Assembly (NCBI GenBank): GCA_038318235.1 | Contig: JBBQBY010000004.1 | Coordinates: 1 to 42,320, forward strand | DNA length: 42,320 bases | DNA from: JAPLGZ01 sp038318235 | GTDB taxonomy: Bacteria; Chloroflexota; Anaerolineae; Caldilineales; Caldilineaceae | Reading direction: 5' to 3' | Shown here: one piece after another, positions 1 through 8,568 of the stretch | How positions within the stretch are numbered: position 1 is the first letter of the stretch | Layout of the letters: every line of letters starts with the position of its first letter | Notes under the pieces: generated by a model | Told to the model about the DNA's origin: nothing | The model's database searches: none | What the model saw: the letters and a program-made list of their open reading frames with translations, nothing else | Translations under genes and position numbers: made by a program

Positions 1-309
1 GCCAAAATTGAGGCCACCTGCCAACGCCTGCTCCAGCGCTGCCCGGATCACGGGGTGCGAATGGCCGTAGATCCCGGCGGTATATTCACCCAAGAAATCA
101 ACGTAGCGGTGATCGTCCAGATCCCAGAGATAACAACTTTCCCCACGCGCTACGCCAAGTGGAAAGGGTGGATAATAGAGCACCGTGCGCGTGTTGCCGC
201 CGGGCATCACCGCCGCGGCGGCGTTCTGGCGCGCCAAGCTTTGCGGATTGCGCGTGGTATACTCGGCATAAGCTTGCGCCAGAGCGGCGTCGATGGTGGA
301 AGTGGGCAT
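1..309 (-). CDS. Class III PLP-dependent aminotransferase, N-terminal part (runs off left edge)
   Basis: The minus strand is open from an ATG at 309 to base 1, giving 103 codons of the N-terminus. The translation carries MPGGNTR followed by a WDLDDHRYVDFLGEYTAG stretch and GHSHPVI, the N-terminal pattern of class III aminotransferases of the glutamate-1-semialdehyde aminomutase (HemL-like) group. The PLP lysine and most of the fold lie outside the window, so substrate cannot be judged. An AGGAGAT-type ribosome site sits just upstream of the start. The gene lies downstream of the sugar-acid dehydratase on the same strand and could share its transcript. A palindromic element (333-416) separates them. 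The family call is fairly firm; whether it is an aminomutase or a transaminase is open. Confidence 0.75.
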   Translation of the reverse strand, partial: MPTSTIDAALAQAYAEYTTRNPQSLARQNAAAAVMPGGNTRTVLYYPPFPLGVARGESCYLWDLDDHRYVDFLGEYTAGIYGHSHPVIRAALEQALAGGLNFG

Positions 310-332
310 GGCATTATCTCCTTTTAAATTTT

Positions 333-416
333 TAGGACTTACGCAAGATGCTGGGAACACTGGCATCTTGCCGGTTGCCGACAGGATGTCGGCGATCCCG
401 TCTTGCGTAAGTCCTA
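333..416. repeat. Palindromic element with TAGGACTTACGCAAGA termini
   Basis: A 16-base sequence at 333-348 recurs as its perfect reverse complement at 401-416. The core between the arms contains a further GACAGGATGTC-type partial palindrome. The first 14 bases of the arm (TAGGACTTACGCAA) are also the central part of the larger inverted repeat at 29121-29244. The termini begin with TA, which would suit a MITE using a TA target, but no flanking duplication can be proved. It lies between the dehydratase and the aminotransferase, where it could also act as an RNA hairpin. Confidence 0.7.
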
Positions 417-461
417 TTTTAACATTTTATCGTATTTTTGAAAGCAACTGCTTGGTACATC

Positions 462-1604
462 TCACTCATCCTGCGGCTGGCGCAACTTGCGCGTGGGAAA
501 CTCGCGATAGGGATGGCGCGCCAGCGCGGCTTCGTCCAGATCGATGCCCAGACCGGGCGTAGTGGGCAGTTCGATATAGCTGTTTTCTACTTTAAACGGC
601 GTCAAGGCCAACTCATTACCCATCGCTTCAAAATTGACAAAATATTCGGTGATCAGAAAATTCGACATCCCGGCTACGGCGTGCAACGTGGCGGCCAGGC
701 CCACGGTGGTGCTGTTGTAGTTGTGTGGTGCGACCGCAATGTGAACAGGGGCAGCCATCGCGGCGATTTCGCGTAGTTCTAGAATTCCGCCGCAATTGCA
801 CACATCGGGGTTGATGATGTCCACGGCGCGTCGCTCGAAAACTTCTTGAAACTCGGCTTTGGTATACAATTCTTCACCTGTGACGATGGGTAAATTGATC
901 TTCTGTTTGGCCTGCACCAGCCCGTTCAGATCGCGCACCGAGACCGGTTCTTCGTACCAGAAGGGTGCATACGGTTCCATCAGGCGCGCCACGCGAATCG
1001 CGTGCAGGGGGGCGAGCCGCCGGTGTACCTCGACCAGGATTTCCACATCTGGTCCGACGGCTTCGCGCACAGCTTTGACCTTGGCGACGGCGGTTTCCTC
1101 ATCTTTACGTTCAATGTGGGCGCGCCAGGGGCCGGGAAACGGGTCGAACTTGAGCGCGGTGAAGCCTTTGTTGACGACGGCCACGGCCTGTTCGGCGGCT
1201 TGTTCGGGCGTGCCACTGCCACCCCAGCCATTGGCATAGACGCGAATCTTGGTGCGAAACGCGCCGCCGATCAGATTATAGACTGGTTGATTCGCGGCTT
1301 TGCCCACGATGTCCCACAGCGCGTGCTCCAGGCAACTGATGGCGCAATAGAGATCCATCGAGCCGCGCTTGCCGGCAAAATCGGTGTAGGCCATATAGGT
1401 GAAATGTTTGATGTCAAAGGGGCTAAGCCCGATCAAATAGCGCCCCAATTGTTGGACGTAGGTTTCGATGGCGCGGTCGCGGTCGAGTTGCGTATAGGCT
1501 TCACCCCAGCCATAAACACCCGTGTCGGTTTCCACTTTGACAAAGAGCCAGTTTTTGGAAGTGCCCGGATCGATCAAAAAGGTTTTGACGTTGGTGATTT
1601 TCAT
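462..1604 (-). CDS. Enolase-superfamily (mandelate racemase/muconate lactonizing type) sugar-acid dehydratase
   Basis: This 380-aa protein belongs to the mandelate racemase/galactonate dehydratase branch of the enolase superfamily: an alpha/beta-capped barrel that abstracts the proton next to a carboxylate using Mg2+. Likely metal ligands are E192 (in VEVH), E218/E219 (WYEEP) and E244 (TGEEL). H194 directly after the first ligand and H294 (APHN) match the acid/base histidines of galactonate and related acid-sugar dehydratases. Full family length. The ATG at 1604 is preceded by AGGAAC at good spacing. By family it should dehydrate a hexonate or similar acid sugar; the exact substrate cannot be read from sequence. 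The downstream aminotransferase on the same strand may belong to the same pathway. Confidence 0.85.
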   Translation of the reverse strand: MKITNVKTFLIDPGTSKNWLFVKVETDTGVYGWGEAYTQLDRDRAIETYVQQLGRYLIGLSPFDIKHFTYMAYTDFAGKRGSMDLYCAISCLEHALWDIVGKAANQPVYNLIGGAFRTKIRVYANGWGGSGTPEQAAEQAVAVVNKGFTALKFDPFPGPWRAHIERKDEETAVAKVKAVREAVGPDVEILVEVHRRLAPLHAIRVARLMEPYAPFWYEEPVSVRDLNGLVQAKQKINLPIVTGEELYTKAEFQEVFERRAVDIINPDVCNCGGILELREIAAMAAPVHIAVAPHNYNSTTVGLAATLHAVAGMSNFLITEYFVNFEAMGNELALTPFKVENSYIELPTTPGLGIDLDEAALARHPYREFPTRKLRQPQDE

Positions 1605-1708
1605 GGTGTTCCTGTTGTTCTATTTTGATTTGGGTTGGATATAGATCAAAGTCTAGCACTGGACAGGATGGCCGTCAACCGAAGATTTCCTCGGGGCATG
1701 GCAATGGG

Positions 1709-1814
1709 GCGCGGGGATAAATCCCGCCGCAGAGCGAAGGAAGTGCCCTCAGGCACTGGAATCCCAGTCGCTGCGGCGACTTGTTGCTGTCAGCCGCGGG
1801 ATTTATCCCCGCGC
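1709..1814. repeat. Palindromic intergenic element (GCGCGGGGATAAATCCCGC arms)
   Basis: The 19-base arm at 1709-1727 is repeated as its perfect reverse complement at 1796-1814. The core contains a second hairpin (AGTGCC...GGCACT near 1742-1757). The element fills much of the divergent spacer between the dehydratase (minus) and the SNF2 gene (plus). No ORF is present. It looks like a short non-autonomous mobile palindrome or a structured intergenic repeat. Confidence 0.65.
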
Positions 1815-1848
1815 TAAAACCGCCCAAATCGGGACGCACCCTCTGACA

Positions 1849-1877
1849 TGAACAATCTTGACAACGTGCATTATAAT
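1849..1877 (+). promoter_or_regulatory. Candidate sigma70-like promoter of the SNF2 operon
   Basis: A perfect TATAAT lies at 1872-1877. TGAACA at 1849-1854 (4 of 6 matches to TTGACA) is 17 bases upstream. It would give a leader of roughly 35 bases before the ATG at 1918. A better TTGACA at 1858-1863 is only 8 bases from the -10 and cannot pair with it. Confidence 0.4.
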
Positions 1878-1917
1878 CAGGTGAAAGAAGTTATCTTTAC
1901 GTTTCACGGGGTGAGCG

Positions 1918-4900
1918 ATGTACGTTCTTCATGTCCACTGGCAACCGCCGGCGACGCCGGCAGAAATGGGTGGTGTATTGCTTTGGGCGGAGAGCGCCAG
2001 CTTTACGCCCACTAAAGTAGAGCGGCGCGGCCGCAAACCGCCATTGCATCCATTCTGCGCCGACGACAAAACAATTCACCAACTATTACACCAATTGACG
2101 GGCGTGATTACCACAGGGAAAACTGGCCAGGTCACGCTGTTGGTGCCCACGACCCAATGGGGACCGCTACCTTCGCCCCACCTGCTGCATGACTGGGCGG
2201 TAGATGCGCGCTCACCTACGCTGGCGGCTTGGCAAATTCCCGGTCTATGGTTGACGCCCGCCACAGCGTTGGCACTATTGATGAAGCTGCCCAGCGCCCA
2301 GGATCTACCCCACCATCTGCGGCTGGGCGATGATTGCCGCTACTGGGCAGTGGCCACGAATCTGGTCTTGGAAAGTCTGGCCCAACAAAAGGTGCTGCCA
2401 ACGCTTAGTCAAGTGGACGCCAAACAGGTTCAAGCGCGCTGGCAGCCGGTATTGGATGGCCCGCGCGATGGCCCCCGGCTGGCGCGCCTGCTGACGGCCA
2501 TGCCACCGGTCTGTCGCGCCGAAGTACAGGAAGGTGTTGAGGCGTCGCTGCCGCGCTGGCTACTGGATACGTTTCTCAACACAATGACCGACGCGCTGGC
2601 GCGCCAGTGGAGTCAAGCTGGTCAACCGAGCTTCACCTTTCGCCAAACCGAGCCGGTTTATCAGTGGTTGCGCGCCCTGTTCCTCACCGAGCCAACCATC
2701 CCGAGTGCTACAGCGCCATTGCAACGGTTACAAACGAGTATGCGCGCCTGGCTGCGTAATTTACACATGGCTGGTGATCGCCATTTTCGGATTGCGTTGC
2801 GGCTGGAAGCGCCACAACAGCAGGTGAGCGCACAAGCCACCGACGCTTGGGTGCTTCACTTTCTTTTGCAAGCACGCGATGACCCCAGTCTGTTGGTGCC
2901 CGCTGAACAAGTATGGCAAAGCCGTGGCAATGACCTGACGGCGCTTGGTCGCCGTTTTGAACAGCCCCAAGAGAAATTGTTGGCTGGTTTGGGGTATGCG
3001 GCCCGCCTGTTTGAACCTTTGCGGCGCAGTTTGCAAAGCGCGCGCCCAACCACGCTGCCTTTGTCTGCCGACGAAGCCTTTGCCTTTTTGCGCACCGCTG
3101 CATCGCTGCTGGAAGAGAGCGGTTTTGGCGTGTTGGTGCCGCCCTGGTGGAATAAACCTGGCACGCGGTTGGGCGTGCGGCTGCATATGCAAGGGCGCAA
3201 AGGCGCGCGCGTGGATTCGGTCGCGGCCGGCGGGCTGAATTTGGAAAAGTTGGTCAGCTACCGCTGGGAGCTTTCGCTGGGCGACACCACGCTGACGCGC
3301 GCTGAATTTGACGCCTTAGTCGCCTTGAAATCGCCGCTGGTGCAGATTCGCGGGCAATGGGTGCAACTGGACCCCGCGCAGATCGAGGCGGCCATTCGTT
3401 TTTGGAATAAACACGAACCGGAAGCCGAAGTAGACTTACAAGAGGCGCTGCGGCTCGGGTTGAGCGCCGAAAATATCGATGGTCTCAACATCGACGAAGT
3501 GCAATATGAAGGCTGGTTGGCCGATTGGATGGCGCGTTTTACCCAGAATGAGCCGCTGACAGTTTTGCCGCAACCGGCGACGTTGCACGCGCAGCTGCGC
3601 CCGTATCAACAGTACGGTTACTCCTGGCTGGATTTCTTGCGCCGCTGGAACATGGGCGCTTGCCTGGCCGACGACATGGGTTTGGGCAAGACGATCCAGA
3701 CATTGGCGATGTTATTGCGCGAAAAGGAGCTGCAAGGTCACTTGCCGGGGCCGGTGTTGCTCGTCGCGCCGACTTCAGTGGTCACCAACTGGGCCAAAGA
3801 GATTGATCGCTTTGCCCCTGATCTAACTGCGTTTGTCCACCAAGGCATGCACCGATTGCGCGGCGAAGCGTTTATTGAACAGGTGAAGCAGACCGATATT
3901 GTGCTTACCAGTTATCCGTTGGTGCGGCGTGACGAAGAGACGTTGAACCAAGTGGATTGGTTTGGTGTGATTTTGGATGAGGCGCAAAATATCAAAAATG
4001 CCGAAACCAAACAGGCGCGCGCCCTGCGCCAATTGCCCGCCACCTTCCGCTTGGCGTTGACGGGGACGCCGGTGGAAAATCGGCTCTCTGAACTCTGGTC
4101 GATCATGCATTTTCTCAACCCAGGCTATCTGGGGTCGCGCCAAACGTTTCGCCAGCGGTTTGCCCTGCCCATCGAACGTTACGAAAATGCCGAGGCTGCC
4201 CAACAGTTGCGCAAATTAGTGGCGCCCTTTATCCTGCGCCGGGTCAAGACTGATCCAACGGTGATTCAGGATCTGCCGGAAAAACAGGAGACCAAGGTCT
4301 ATTGTCATTTGTCGCCCGAACAGGCCACGCTCTATGAAGCGGTGGTGCGTGAGGCGTTGCAACAAATTGAGAGCACCGAAGATGATCTACAACGCCGTGG
4401 CCAGGTGTTGGCAATGTTAATGAAGTTAAAACAAATTTGCAACCACCCGGCGCAATTTTTGCACCAAATTGGCGACGGTTACACGCCCAATGGCGAGGAG
4501 ACGCGCAGTGGCAAACTAGAACGTCTGGTGGAGATGCTGGAAGAGATTATGGCTGTGAACGACCGCACATTGATCTTCACACAATTTGCCGAGATGGGCC
4601 AGTTATTACGCAGTTATCTGCAACAACGCCTCAGTGTCCCCACCCAGTTTTTGCATGGCGGCACCCCCACGCGGCAACGGACAACCATGATCGAGCGTTT
4701 CCAGGAAGACCCGGATGGCCCACCGATCTTTATCCTGTCACTCAAAGCCGGCGGCACGGGCTTGAATTTGACGCGCGCCAACCACGTCTTTCATTTTGAC
4801 CGCTGGTGGAACCCAGCCGTGGAAAACCAGGCCACCGACCGCGCTTTTCGCATTGGTCAACAGCGCAACGTGCAGGTGCATAAATTTGTCTGCGTGGGCA

Positions 4901-5046
4901 CGTTGGAAGAAAAGATCGACGACATGATCGAAAGTAAAAAAGCCCTGGCCGAAAGCGTCGTCGGCAGCGGTGAGCATTGGCTGACCGAAATGTCGACGAA
5001 TGAGTTGCGCGCGATGGTGGCGTTGCGGCGTGAGATGTTGGCGTAA
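1918..5046 (+). CDS. SNF2/SWI2-family ATPase (DEAD/DEAH superfamily 2 helicase-like)
   Basis: A 1042-aa Swi2/Snf2 ATPase, an SF2 motor that translocates on double-stranded DNA and remodels DNA-protein complexes. The C-terminal half holds the full motor: motif I DDMGLGKT at 585-592, motif II DEAQ at 687-690, motif III TGTPVEN soon after, and motif VI TDRAFRIGQ at 973-981. Upstream, about residues 390-520 (LLEESGFGVLVPPWW region) matches the SNF2-associated domain of bacterial members (DUF3670 type). The first 390 residues are not recognisable to me. The 3' end runs into a heptamer-repeat hairpin, and 100 bases later a SWIM-domain gene begins. This SNF2-plus-SWIM adjacency is a known bacterial arrangement. 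ATG 1918 has a GGGGTGAG site just before it. Confidence 0.93.
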   Translation: MYVLHVHWQPPATPAEMGGVLLWAESASFTPTKVERRGRKPPLHPFCADDKTIHQLLHQLTGVITTGKTGQVTLLVPTTQWGPLPSPHLLHDWAVDARSPTLAAWQIPGLWLTPATALALLMKLPSAQDLPHHLRLGDDCRYWAVATNLVLESLAQQKVLPTLSQVDAKQVQARWQPVLDGPRDGPRLARLLTAMPPVCRAEVQEGVEASLPRWLLDTFLNTMTDALARQWSQAGQPSFTFRQTEPVYQWLRALFLTEPTIPSATAPLQRLQTSMRAWLRNLHMAGDRHFRIALRLEAPQQQVSAQATDAWVLHFLLQARDDPSLLVPAEQVWQSRGNDLTALGRRFEQPQEKLLAGLGYAARLFEPLRRSLQSARPTTLPLSADEAFAFLRTAASLLEESGFGVLVPPWWNKPGTRLGVRLHMQGRKGARVDSVAAGGLNLEKLVSYRWELSLGDTTLTRAEFDALVALKSPLVQIRGQWVQLDPAQIEAAIRFWNKHEPEAEVDLQEALRLGLSAENIDGLNIDEVQYEGWLADWMARFTQNEPLTVLPQPATLHAQLRPYQQYGYSWLDFLRRWNMGACLADDMGLGKTIQTLAMLLREKELQGHLPGPVLLVAPTSVVTNWAKEIDRFAPDLTAFVHQGMHRLRGEAFIEQVKQTDIVLTSYPLVRRDEETLNQVDWFGVILDEAQNIKNAETKQARALRQLPATFRLALTGTPVENRLSELWSIMHFLNPGYLGSRQTFRQRFALPIERYENAEAAQQLRKLVAPFILRRVKTDPTVIQDLPEKQETKVYCHLSPEQATLYEAVVREALQQIESTEDDLQRRGQVLAMLMKLKQICNHPAQFLHQIGDGYTPNGEETRSGKLERLVEMLEEIMAVNDRTLIFTQFAEMGQLLRSYLQQRLSVPTQFLHGGTPTRQRTTMIERFQEDPDGPPIFILSLKAGGTGLNLTRANHVFHFDRWWNPAVENQATDRAFRIGQQRNVQVHKFVCVGTLEEKIDDMIESKKALAESVVGSGEHWLTEMSTNELRAMVALRREMLA

Positions 5047-5134
5047 AGGGTAAGTGGTAAGCGGTAATTCGTGAGTGGTGATCGGTGACCCGCAATTACC
5101 CTTTACAACTTACCGTTTACCCTTTACCGATCAC
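5043..5134. repeat. Inverted pair of degenerate heptamer arrays (GTAANNG)
   Basis: From 5043 to 5091 the sequence runs in seven consecutive 7-base units of the form GTAANNG or GTGANNG (GTAAAGG, GTAAGTG, GTAAGCG and so on). From 5093 to 5134 six units follow as reverse complements (CAATTAC, CCTTTAC, AACTTAC and so on). The two blocks face each other and can fold into a long imperfect hairpin. The SNF2 stop codon (5044-5046) lies inside the first unit. The array fills nearly the whole spacer between the SNF2 and SWIM genes. Confidence 0.75.
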
Positions 5135-5147
5135 CGGAGAATTTATC

Positions 5148-6041
5148 TTGAGCGACCAAGACTACGAATATTACAAACCGACCAAGCCGATCGAGACGGA
5201 TCAGGGAATTAAGGCGCACAGCAAACGTGGGGAGTTTGTGAAAAATTGGTGGGCGGCGCGTTGGATCAAGGCGTTGGAACAATTGGTCGATGCGGGACGG
5301 TTGCGCCGCGGGCGGGCGTATGCGCGCAGTGGTCAGGTGCTTGCGATCGAAGAAAAGCAGGATGGGCTGCTCGCCAAGGTGCAAGGCTCACGCGCCACGC
5401 CGTATAAAGTGACGATTCAGTTGCAACCGTTGAGCGAGACGCAGTGGAACGCCGTGACTGACGTTTTGGCGGAACGGGCGATTTTTACGGCGCAGTTGCT
5501 GGCCGGTGAGATGCCGCAACAGATTGAGGAAGCCTTTGCTGCCGCAGGTGTCAGTCTCTTTCCCGCCACGCGCGCCGATTTGGTCACCAATTGTACATGC
5601 CCCGACCCAGCCAATCCGTGCAAACATGTTGCCGCTACCCATTATATTTTGGGCGAACAATTTGATGAAGATCCGTTTTTGCTCTTCCGGTTGCGCGGGC
5701 GCAGCCAGGAACAGGTGATGGACGCTTTGCGCGCCCGTCGCAGCGCCGGCGAAGCAGTGCAACTGGCCGAAACTGGGGCGACCTATGGGCCAGACGAAAC
5801 GGCGACGCCACTGGACGCGACGTTGGATCACTTCTGGACGATGGGCCAAGGCATGGCCCAATTCCCCACGAACATCAAGCCGCCCTTGACGCCGCGCCCC
5901 GTGTTGCAACGCTTGGGCCAACCAACCTTTTTGGCCGAAAATTTAGAACAACTCCTGGGGCCAGCCTATGATGCCATGATGAATGCCGCATTGAAGGCGG
6001 CTTTCTCGGAAACGGAAGAACAAGAGATTGGACGCGGATAA
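5148..6041 (+). CDS. SWIM zinc-finger protein, partner of the SNF2 ATPase
   Basis: A 297-aa protein with a SWIM zinc finger: C149-x-C151 and C158-x-H160 in the context NCTCPDP...CKHVAA. SWIM domains bind zinc and are thought to mediate DNA or protein contacts; in bacteria they are often encoded next to Swi2/Snf2 ATPases, as here. I chose TTG 5148 as the start because CGGAGA stands 7 bases before it and the protein then begins SDQDYEYY. The frame is open further upstream, but that part would be translated heptamer repeat. N-terminal residues 20-60 (VKNWWAARWIKALE) are the usual lead-in of this family. No enzymatic motif is seen, so a targeting or accessory role is inferred. The 3' end overlaps a 23-bp inverted repeat. 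Confidence 0.87.
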   Translation: MSDQDYEYYKPTKPIETDQGIKAHSKRGEFVKNWWAARWIKALEQLVDAGRLRRGRAYARSGQVLAIEEKQDGLLAKVQGSRATPYKVTIQLQPLSETQWNAVTDVLAERAIFTAQLLAGEMPQQIEEAFAAAGVSLFPATRADLVTNCTCPDPANPCKHVAATHYILGEQFDEDPFLLFRLRGRSQEQVMDALRARRSAGEAVQLAETGATYGPDETATPLDATLDHFWTMGQGMAQFPTNIKPPLTPRPVLQRLGQPTFLAENLEQLLGPAYDAMMNAALKAAFSETEEQEIGRG

Positions 6042-6097
6042 ACGCGGATCGGCGCGGATTAAAACAAAATCAGTGCCGATCCGCGTTTATTCGCGTC
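6031..6097. repeat. 23-bp perfect inverted repeat overlapping the end of the SWIM gene
   Basis: GACGCGGATAAACGCGGATC and the following GGC at 6031-6053 return as the exact reverse complement at 6075-6097, with a 21-base A-rich loop. The SWIM stop codon (6039-6041) lies in the left arm. It would form a very stable RNA hairpin before the next gene's ribosome site and could attenuate or protect the transcript. The arm itself contains two GCGGAT repeats. Confidence 0.75.
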
Positions 6098-6120
6098 TGC
6101 CATGCTTAGGGTGTAACATC

Positions 6121-7869
6121 ATGAAACTTTTTGACATCTTCTATGACTATACCAATGATGATTTGAAGAAGCTATTGCAGCTTCTCAAAGCACCCAGCAA
6201 ACTTACCCGCAAGGATCAGATGGTGGTTTTTTTGCTGGACGAATTGTTGAGCCCCGCCAAGTTACGCAGCCATTGGACGCGCTTAGATGCATTGGCGCAG
6301 AAGGCGGTGGCCGCGGCTTATCACGACGATGGCACGTTTCATGCCAATGCCTTTGTGGTCCAATATGGCGCGTTGCCAGAACGACCCAAGTCTGATTGGT
6401 ATTGGACGCGCGAACCGATTTTGTGGGATCTCTTTGTCTATAACAATCAGATTCCTACGGACCTCATGCCGTTGCTGGCTGACCTGGTCCCGCCAGCAGA
6501 ACGCTTTCAAGTGACGGGCCTGGTCGAAGCACCTAAGTTGGCCGTTAGTTTTGATGAGCCGCAGCCTTTGCTGCATGCGGACACCGAAGAAGCCGGGTTG
6601 CATGATCTCGCGATCTATCTGCGCCTGCTGGATCAGAATCAGCTTACGCTCAGTTCGTCCTCGTATAAGCTGACGGCTGCTAGTCTACAAAAGCTGCTGG
6701 ATCGTCTGTTGTTGGGTGACTTTTTTCCGCACGCCAACAAGCCTCAGTTAGAAGAGACCTACCGCCCGTTTGGCCTCAACATTTTCACGCAGGATGCCGG
6801 CTTGGCGTCCCGGTTTGGAGGCGGCCAGGTAACTGACCATGGCAAAGCATTTCTCCAGGCGCAAAACCCAGAAATTTTGTTAGAAGCCTTTGAAAGGTGG
6901 ACAAATCAGGGCTCGTTTGACGAATTAACCCGGATTGACGCGATTCGCGGTCAAAAATCCAAAAATATTCGCTTGTCCAAACCGGGGACACGGCGGGCGG
7001 CAATTGTCGAAGCGCTCTCCTGGTGCCCGGTCAATGTCTGGATCTCTATCGAAGAATTTTACCGGGCGCTGGTGATCTGGCACTTTGATTTTGACCTGGA
7101 AGAAGGGCGCGAACAGAAGCTCTATGTCGGCTATGGTCGCGAGGTGGCCTATCACGGCTGGGCAGATGCGAACAGCCGTTGGCGCTTGACAAAAGGGCTC
7201 TATGTCAATGCTGTGTTGTGGGAATATCTAGGTACGATTGGGGTGCTCGATCTGCTTTATCTTGATCCAGAGCAGGCTGAGTTCCCTGCTGAAGCTTATT
7301 ATCATGACGAAGCCTATTACAGCCGTTATGATGGTCTGAAGTATTTTCGCATCAACAAGCTGGGCGCCTATTTGCTGGGGCAGGCTAGCACCTACGAACA
7401 TCGTCGCCCCGTTGACGAACCGCTTTTTACCATCGCCGCAGACCGGTCTGTCACCCTGCGTGATCCGGCGGCACTGACACCAAACCTCCACAGCCAATTG
7501 TTGCAAATTGCCCAAGATGGGGGCAATCATTGTTACCATTTGGATACCCAGCTTTTGTTGACAGCTTTGGAAGAGGGAAATGATTTTATCGCGCTGACGA
7601 ATTTTCTGGCGGAATGCAACGCCGGGCCATTACCCAGCGAAGTCAATGCCTGGCTAGAACAGGTGAAGACGAACAGCCGCGCGTTCACCCGCGGCGCCCA
7701 GGCGGTTTACATCAAAGCGCATTCGGCAGAATTGGTGCAACAGATATTGGCTGACCCCACTTTAGGTAAATTCTGCCACGCGATTGATCCAAAGACGCTA
7801 GTGGTTACAGCGAACCGCGAGAAAACGTTGCGCAATCGGTTAAAAGAGTGGGGCTACGGGGTTGTGTAG
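6121..7869 (+). CDS. XPB/Ssl2 N-terminal-domain-like (Helicase_C_3-type) protein of the SNF2-SWIM operon
   Basis: A 582-aa protein without ATPase motifs. Its C-terminal ~150 residues (YHLDTQLLLTALEEG, LTNFLAEC, LPSEVNAWLEQV and a final LVVTANREKTLRNRLKEWGY) resemble the helical domain found at the N-terminus of bacterial XPB-type helicases (Helicase_C_3 type). That assignment is from pattern memory. The N-terminus (KLFDIFYDYTNDDLKKLLQLL) looks like a short helical DNA-binding or dimerisation segment. I chose ATG 6121, after TAGGGTG, rather than the upstream in-frame TTG 6028, because the extra residues are translated palindrome. It is third in the SNF2-SWIM gene order and probably works with them on DNA. 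Function is inferred from context only. Confidence 0.65.
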   Translation: MKLFDIFYDYTNDDLKKLLQLLKAPSKLTRKDQMVVFLLDELLSPAKLRSHWTRLDALAQKAVAAAYHDDGTFHANAFVVQYGALPERPKSDWYWTREPILWDLFVYNNQIPTDLMPLLADLVPPAERFQVTGLVEAPKLAVSFDEPQPLLHADTEEAGLHDLAIYLRLLDQNQLTLSSSSYKLTAASLQKLLDRLLLGDFFPHANKPQLEETYRPFGLNIFTQDAGLASRFGGGQVTDHGKAFLQAQNPEILLEAFERWTNQGSFDELTRIDAIRGQKSKNIRLSKPGTRRAAIVEALSWCPVNVWISIEEFYRALVIWHFDFDLEEGREQKLYVGYGREVAYHGWADANSRWRLTKGLYVNAVLWEYLGTIGVLDLLYLDPEQAEFPAEAYYHDEAYYSRYDGLKYFRINKLGAYLLGQASTYEHRRPVDEPLFTIAADRSVTLRDPAALTPNLHSQLLQIAQDGGNHCYHLDTQLLLTALEEGNDFIALTNFLAECNAGPLPSEVNAWLEQVKTNSRAFTRGAQAVYIKAHSAELVQQILADPTLGKFCHAIDPKTLVVTANREKTLRNRLKEWGYGVV

Positions 7870-7929
7870 TACACTTGTTGATAAAACCCACCTCGATCAA
7901 CGCTAAACCACAAAGGCAACCGGTTATCC

Positions 7930-8289
7930 ATGAATCGCACCAGTAGAACGCACTTTGTCATCCTCATTTTCTTATGGATTGTCGCCGGCGCACTGGCTTA
8001 TCTGGCCTTTACAGCGTTTCAGGTGAACTGGTATCTCACCTGGTTGGTCTTTTGGAGCGGGGTTACGTTTATCTATTACGGCTTCGACAAGTGGCAGGCG
8101 GGGCACCAGGGTTGGCGAGTGCCAGAACTGGTGTTGCATAGCTTGGCCTTGCTTGGTGGTTTTGTCGGTGGTTGGGCGGGCCGGCTGGTCTTTCATCATA
8201 AGACGCGTAAGCCATTGTTTACAGGAATATTGTTGCTGAGTCTATTGCTGCATCTGGTGGCTTATATCATCTGGACCCGCTTACATTAG
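7930..8289 (+). CDS. DUF1294-family small membrane protein
   Basis: A 119-aa protein with about four hydrophobic segments (residues 8-27, 33-48, 65-86 and 98-117). The signature YYGFDKWQA, then VPELVLHSLALLGGFVGGW and FHHKTRK, matches the DUF1294 family (Y-x-x-D-K-x-x-A, PE-x-x-LH-x-x-xLLGG, HKT-x-K). These inner-membrane proteins have no settled function; some members are fused to a cold-shock domain, which is absent here. It follows the XPB-N-like gene by 60 bases on the same strand, but with no strong ribosome site, so operon membership is uncertain. Confidence 0.8.
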   Translation: MNRTSRTHFVILIFLWIVAGALAYLAFTAFQVNWYLTWLVFWSGVTFIYYGFDKWQAGHQGWRVPELVLHSLALLGGFVGGWAGRLVFHHKTRKPLFTGILLLSLLLHLVAYIIWTRLH

Positions 8290-8337
8290 TAGAAATAGGC
8301 GAAGGTTGGTGTGCTACAATATCAAATTCTTCGGCTA

Positions 8338-8465
8338 ATAGACAAATCATTTAAAAGTCATAGAATTGAGCAGGGAGCACGCCTGGTGCGGCTCGGGAGC
8401 CGCTTGGGCGCGGCAAGAAGGCGTGCCTGCTCCTCAATTGTATAGCGTTTATTTGATTGCTCTAT
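8338..8465. repeat. MITE-like palindromic element, family A copy 1 (ATAGA...TCTAT)
   Basis: A 128-bp palindromic element. The left end ATAGACAAATCATTTAAA and following bases mirror the right end (AATTGTATAGCGTTTATTTGATT...TCTAT), with further internal pairing around ATTGAGCAGG and CCTGCTCCTCAAT. The outer ~26 bases are shared, in inverted sense, with the element at 29452-29577, although the core hairpins differ. It lies in the 279-bp convergent spacer after the DUF1294 gene, where no gene is seen. Confidence 0.65.
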
Positions 8466-8480
8466 AAGTGGCATAGTGGC

Positions 8481-8547
8481 GTAGGATGGGTCAGCCGCAG
8501 CACGAGCGTTGGTTGACCGTTCAGGTGGAGCGGCTGACCCATCCTAC
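8481..8547. repeat. 18-bp inverted repeat (GTAGGATGGGTCAGCCGC)
   Basis: The 18-base arm at 8481-8498 is perfectly inverted at 8530-8547 with a 31-base loop. It sits 20 bases beyond the acyl-CoA dehydrogenase stop and between convergent genes, so it could stop transcription from either side, but no U-tract follows. Similar GTAGG-starting hairpins occur at 18170-18237 and 29483-29548. Confidence 0.65.
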
Positions 8548-8568
8548 ACGGGAACTGCGTAACATCCG

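Noticed and set aside
1858..1877. TTGACA close to TATAAT upstream of the SNF2 gene as a promoter pair
   Set aside because: The two hexamers are only 8 bases apart, too close for one sigma70 promoter. The -10 was kept with a weaker -35 at 17-base spacing.
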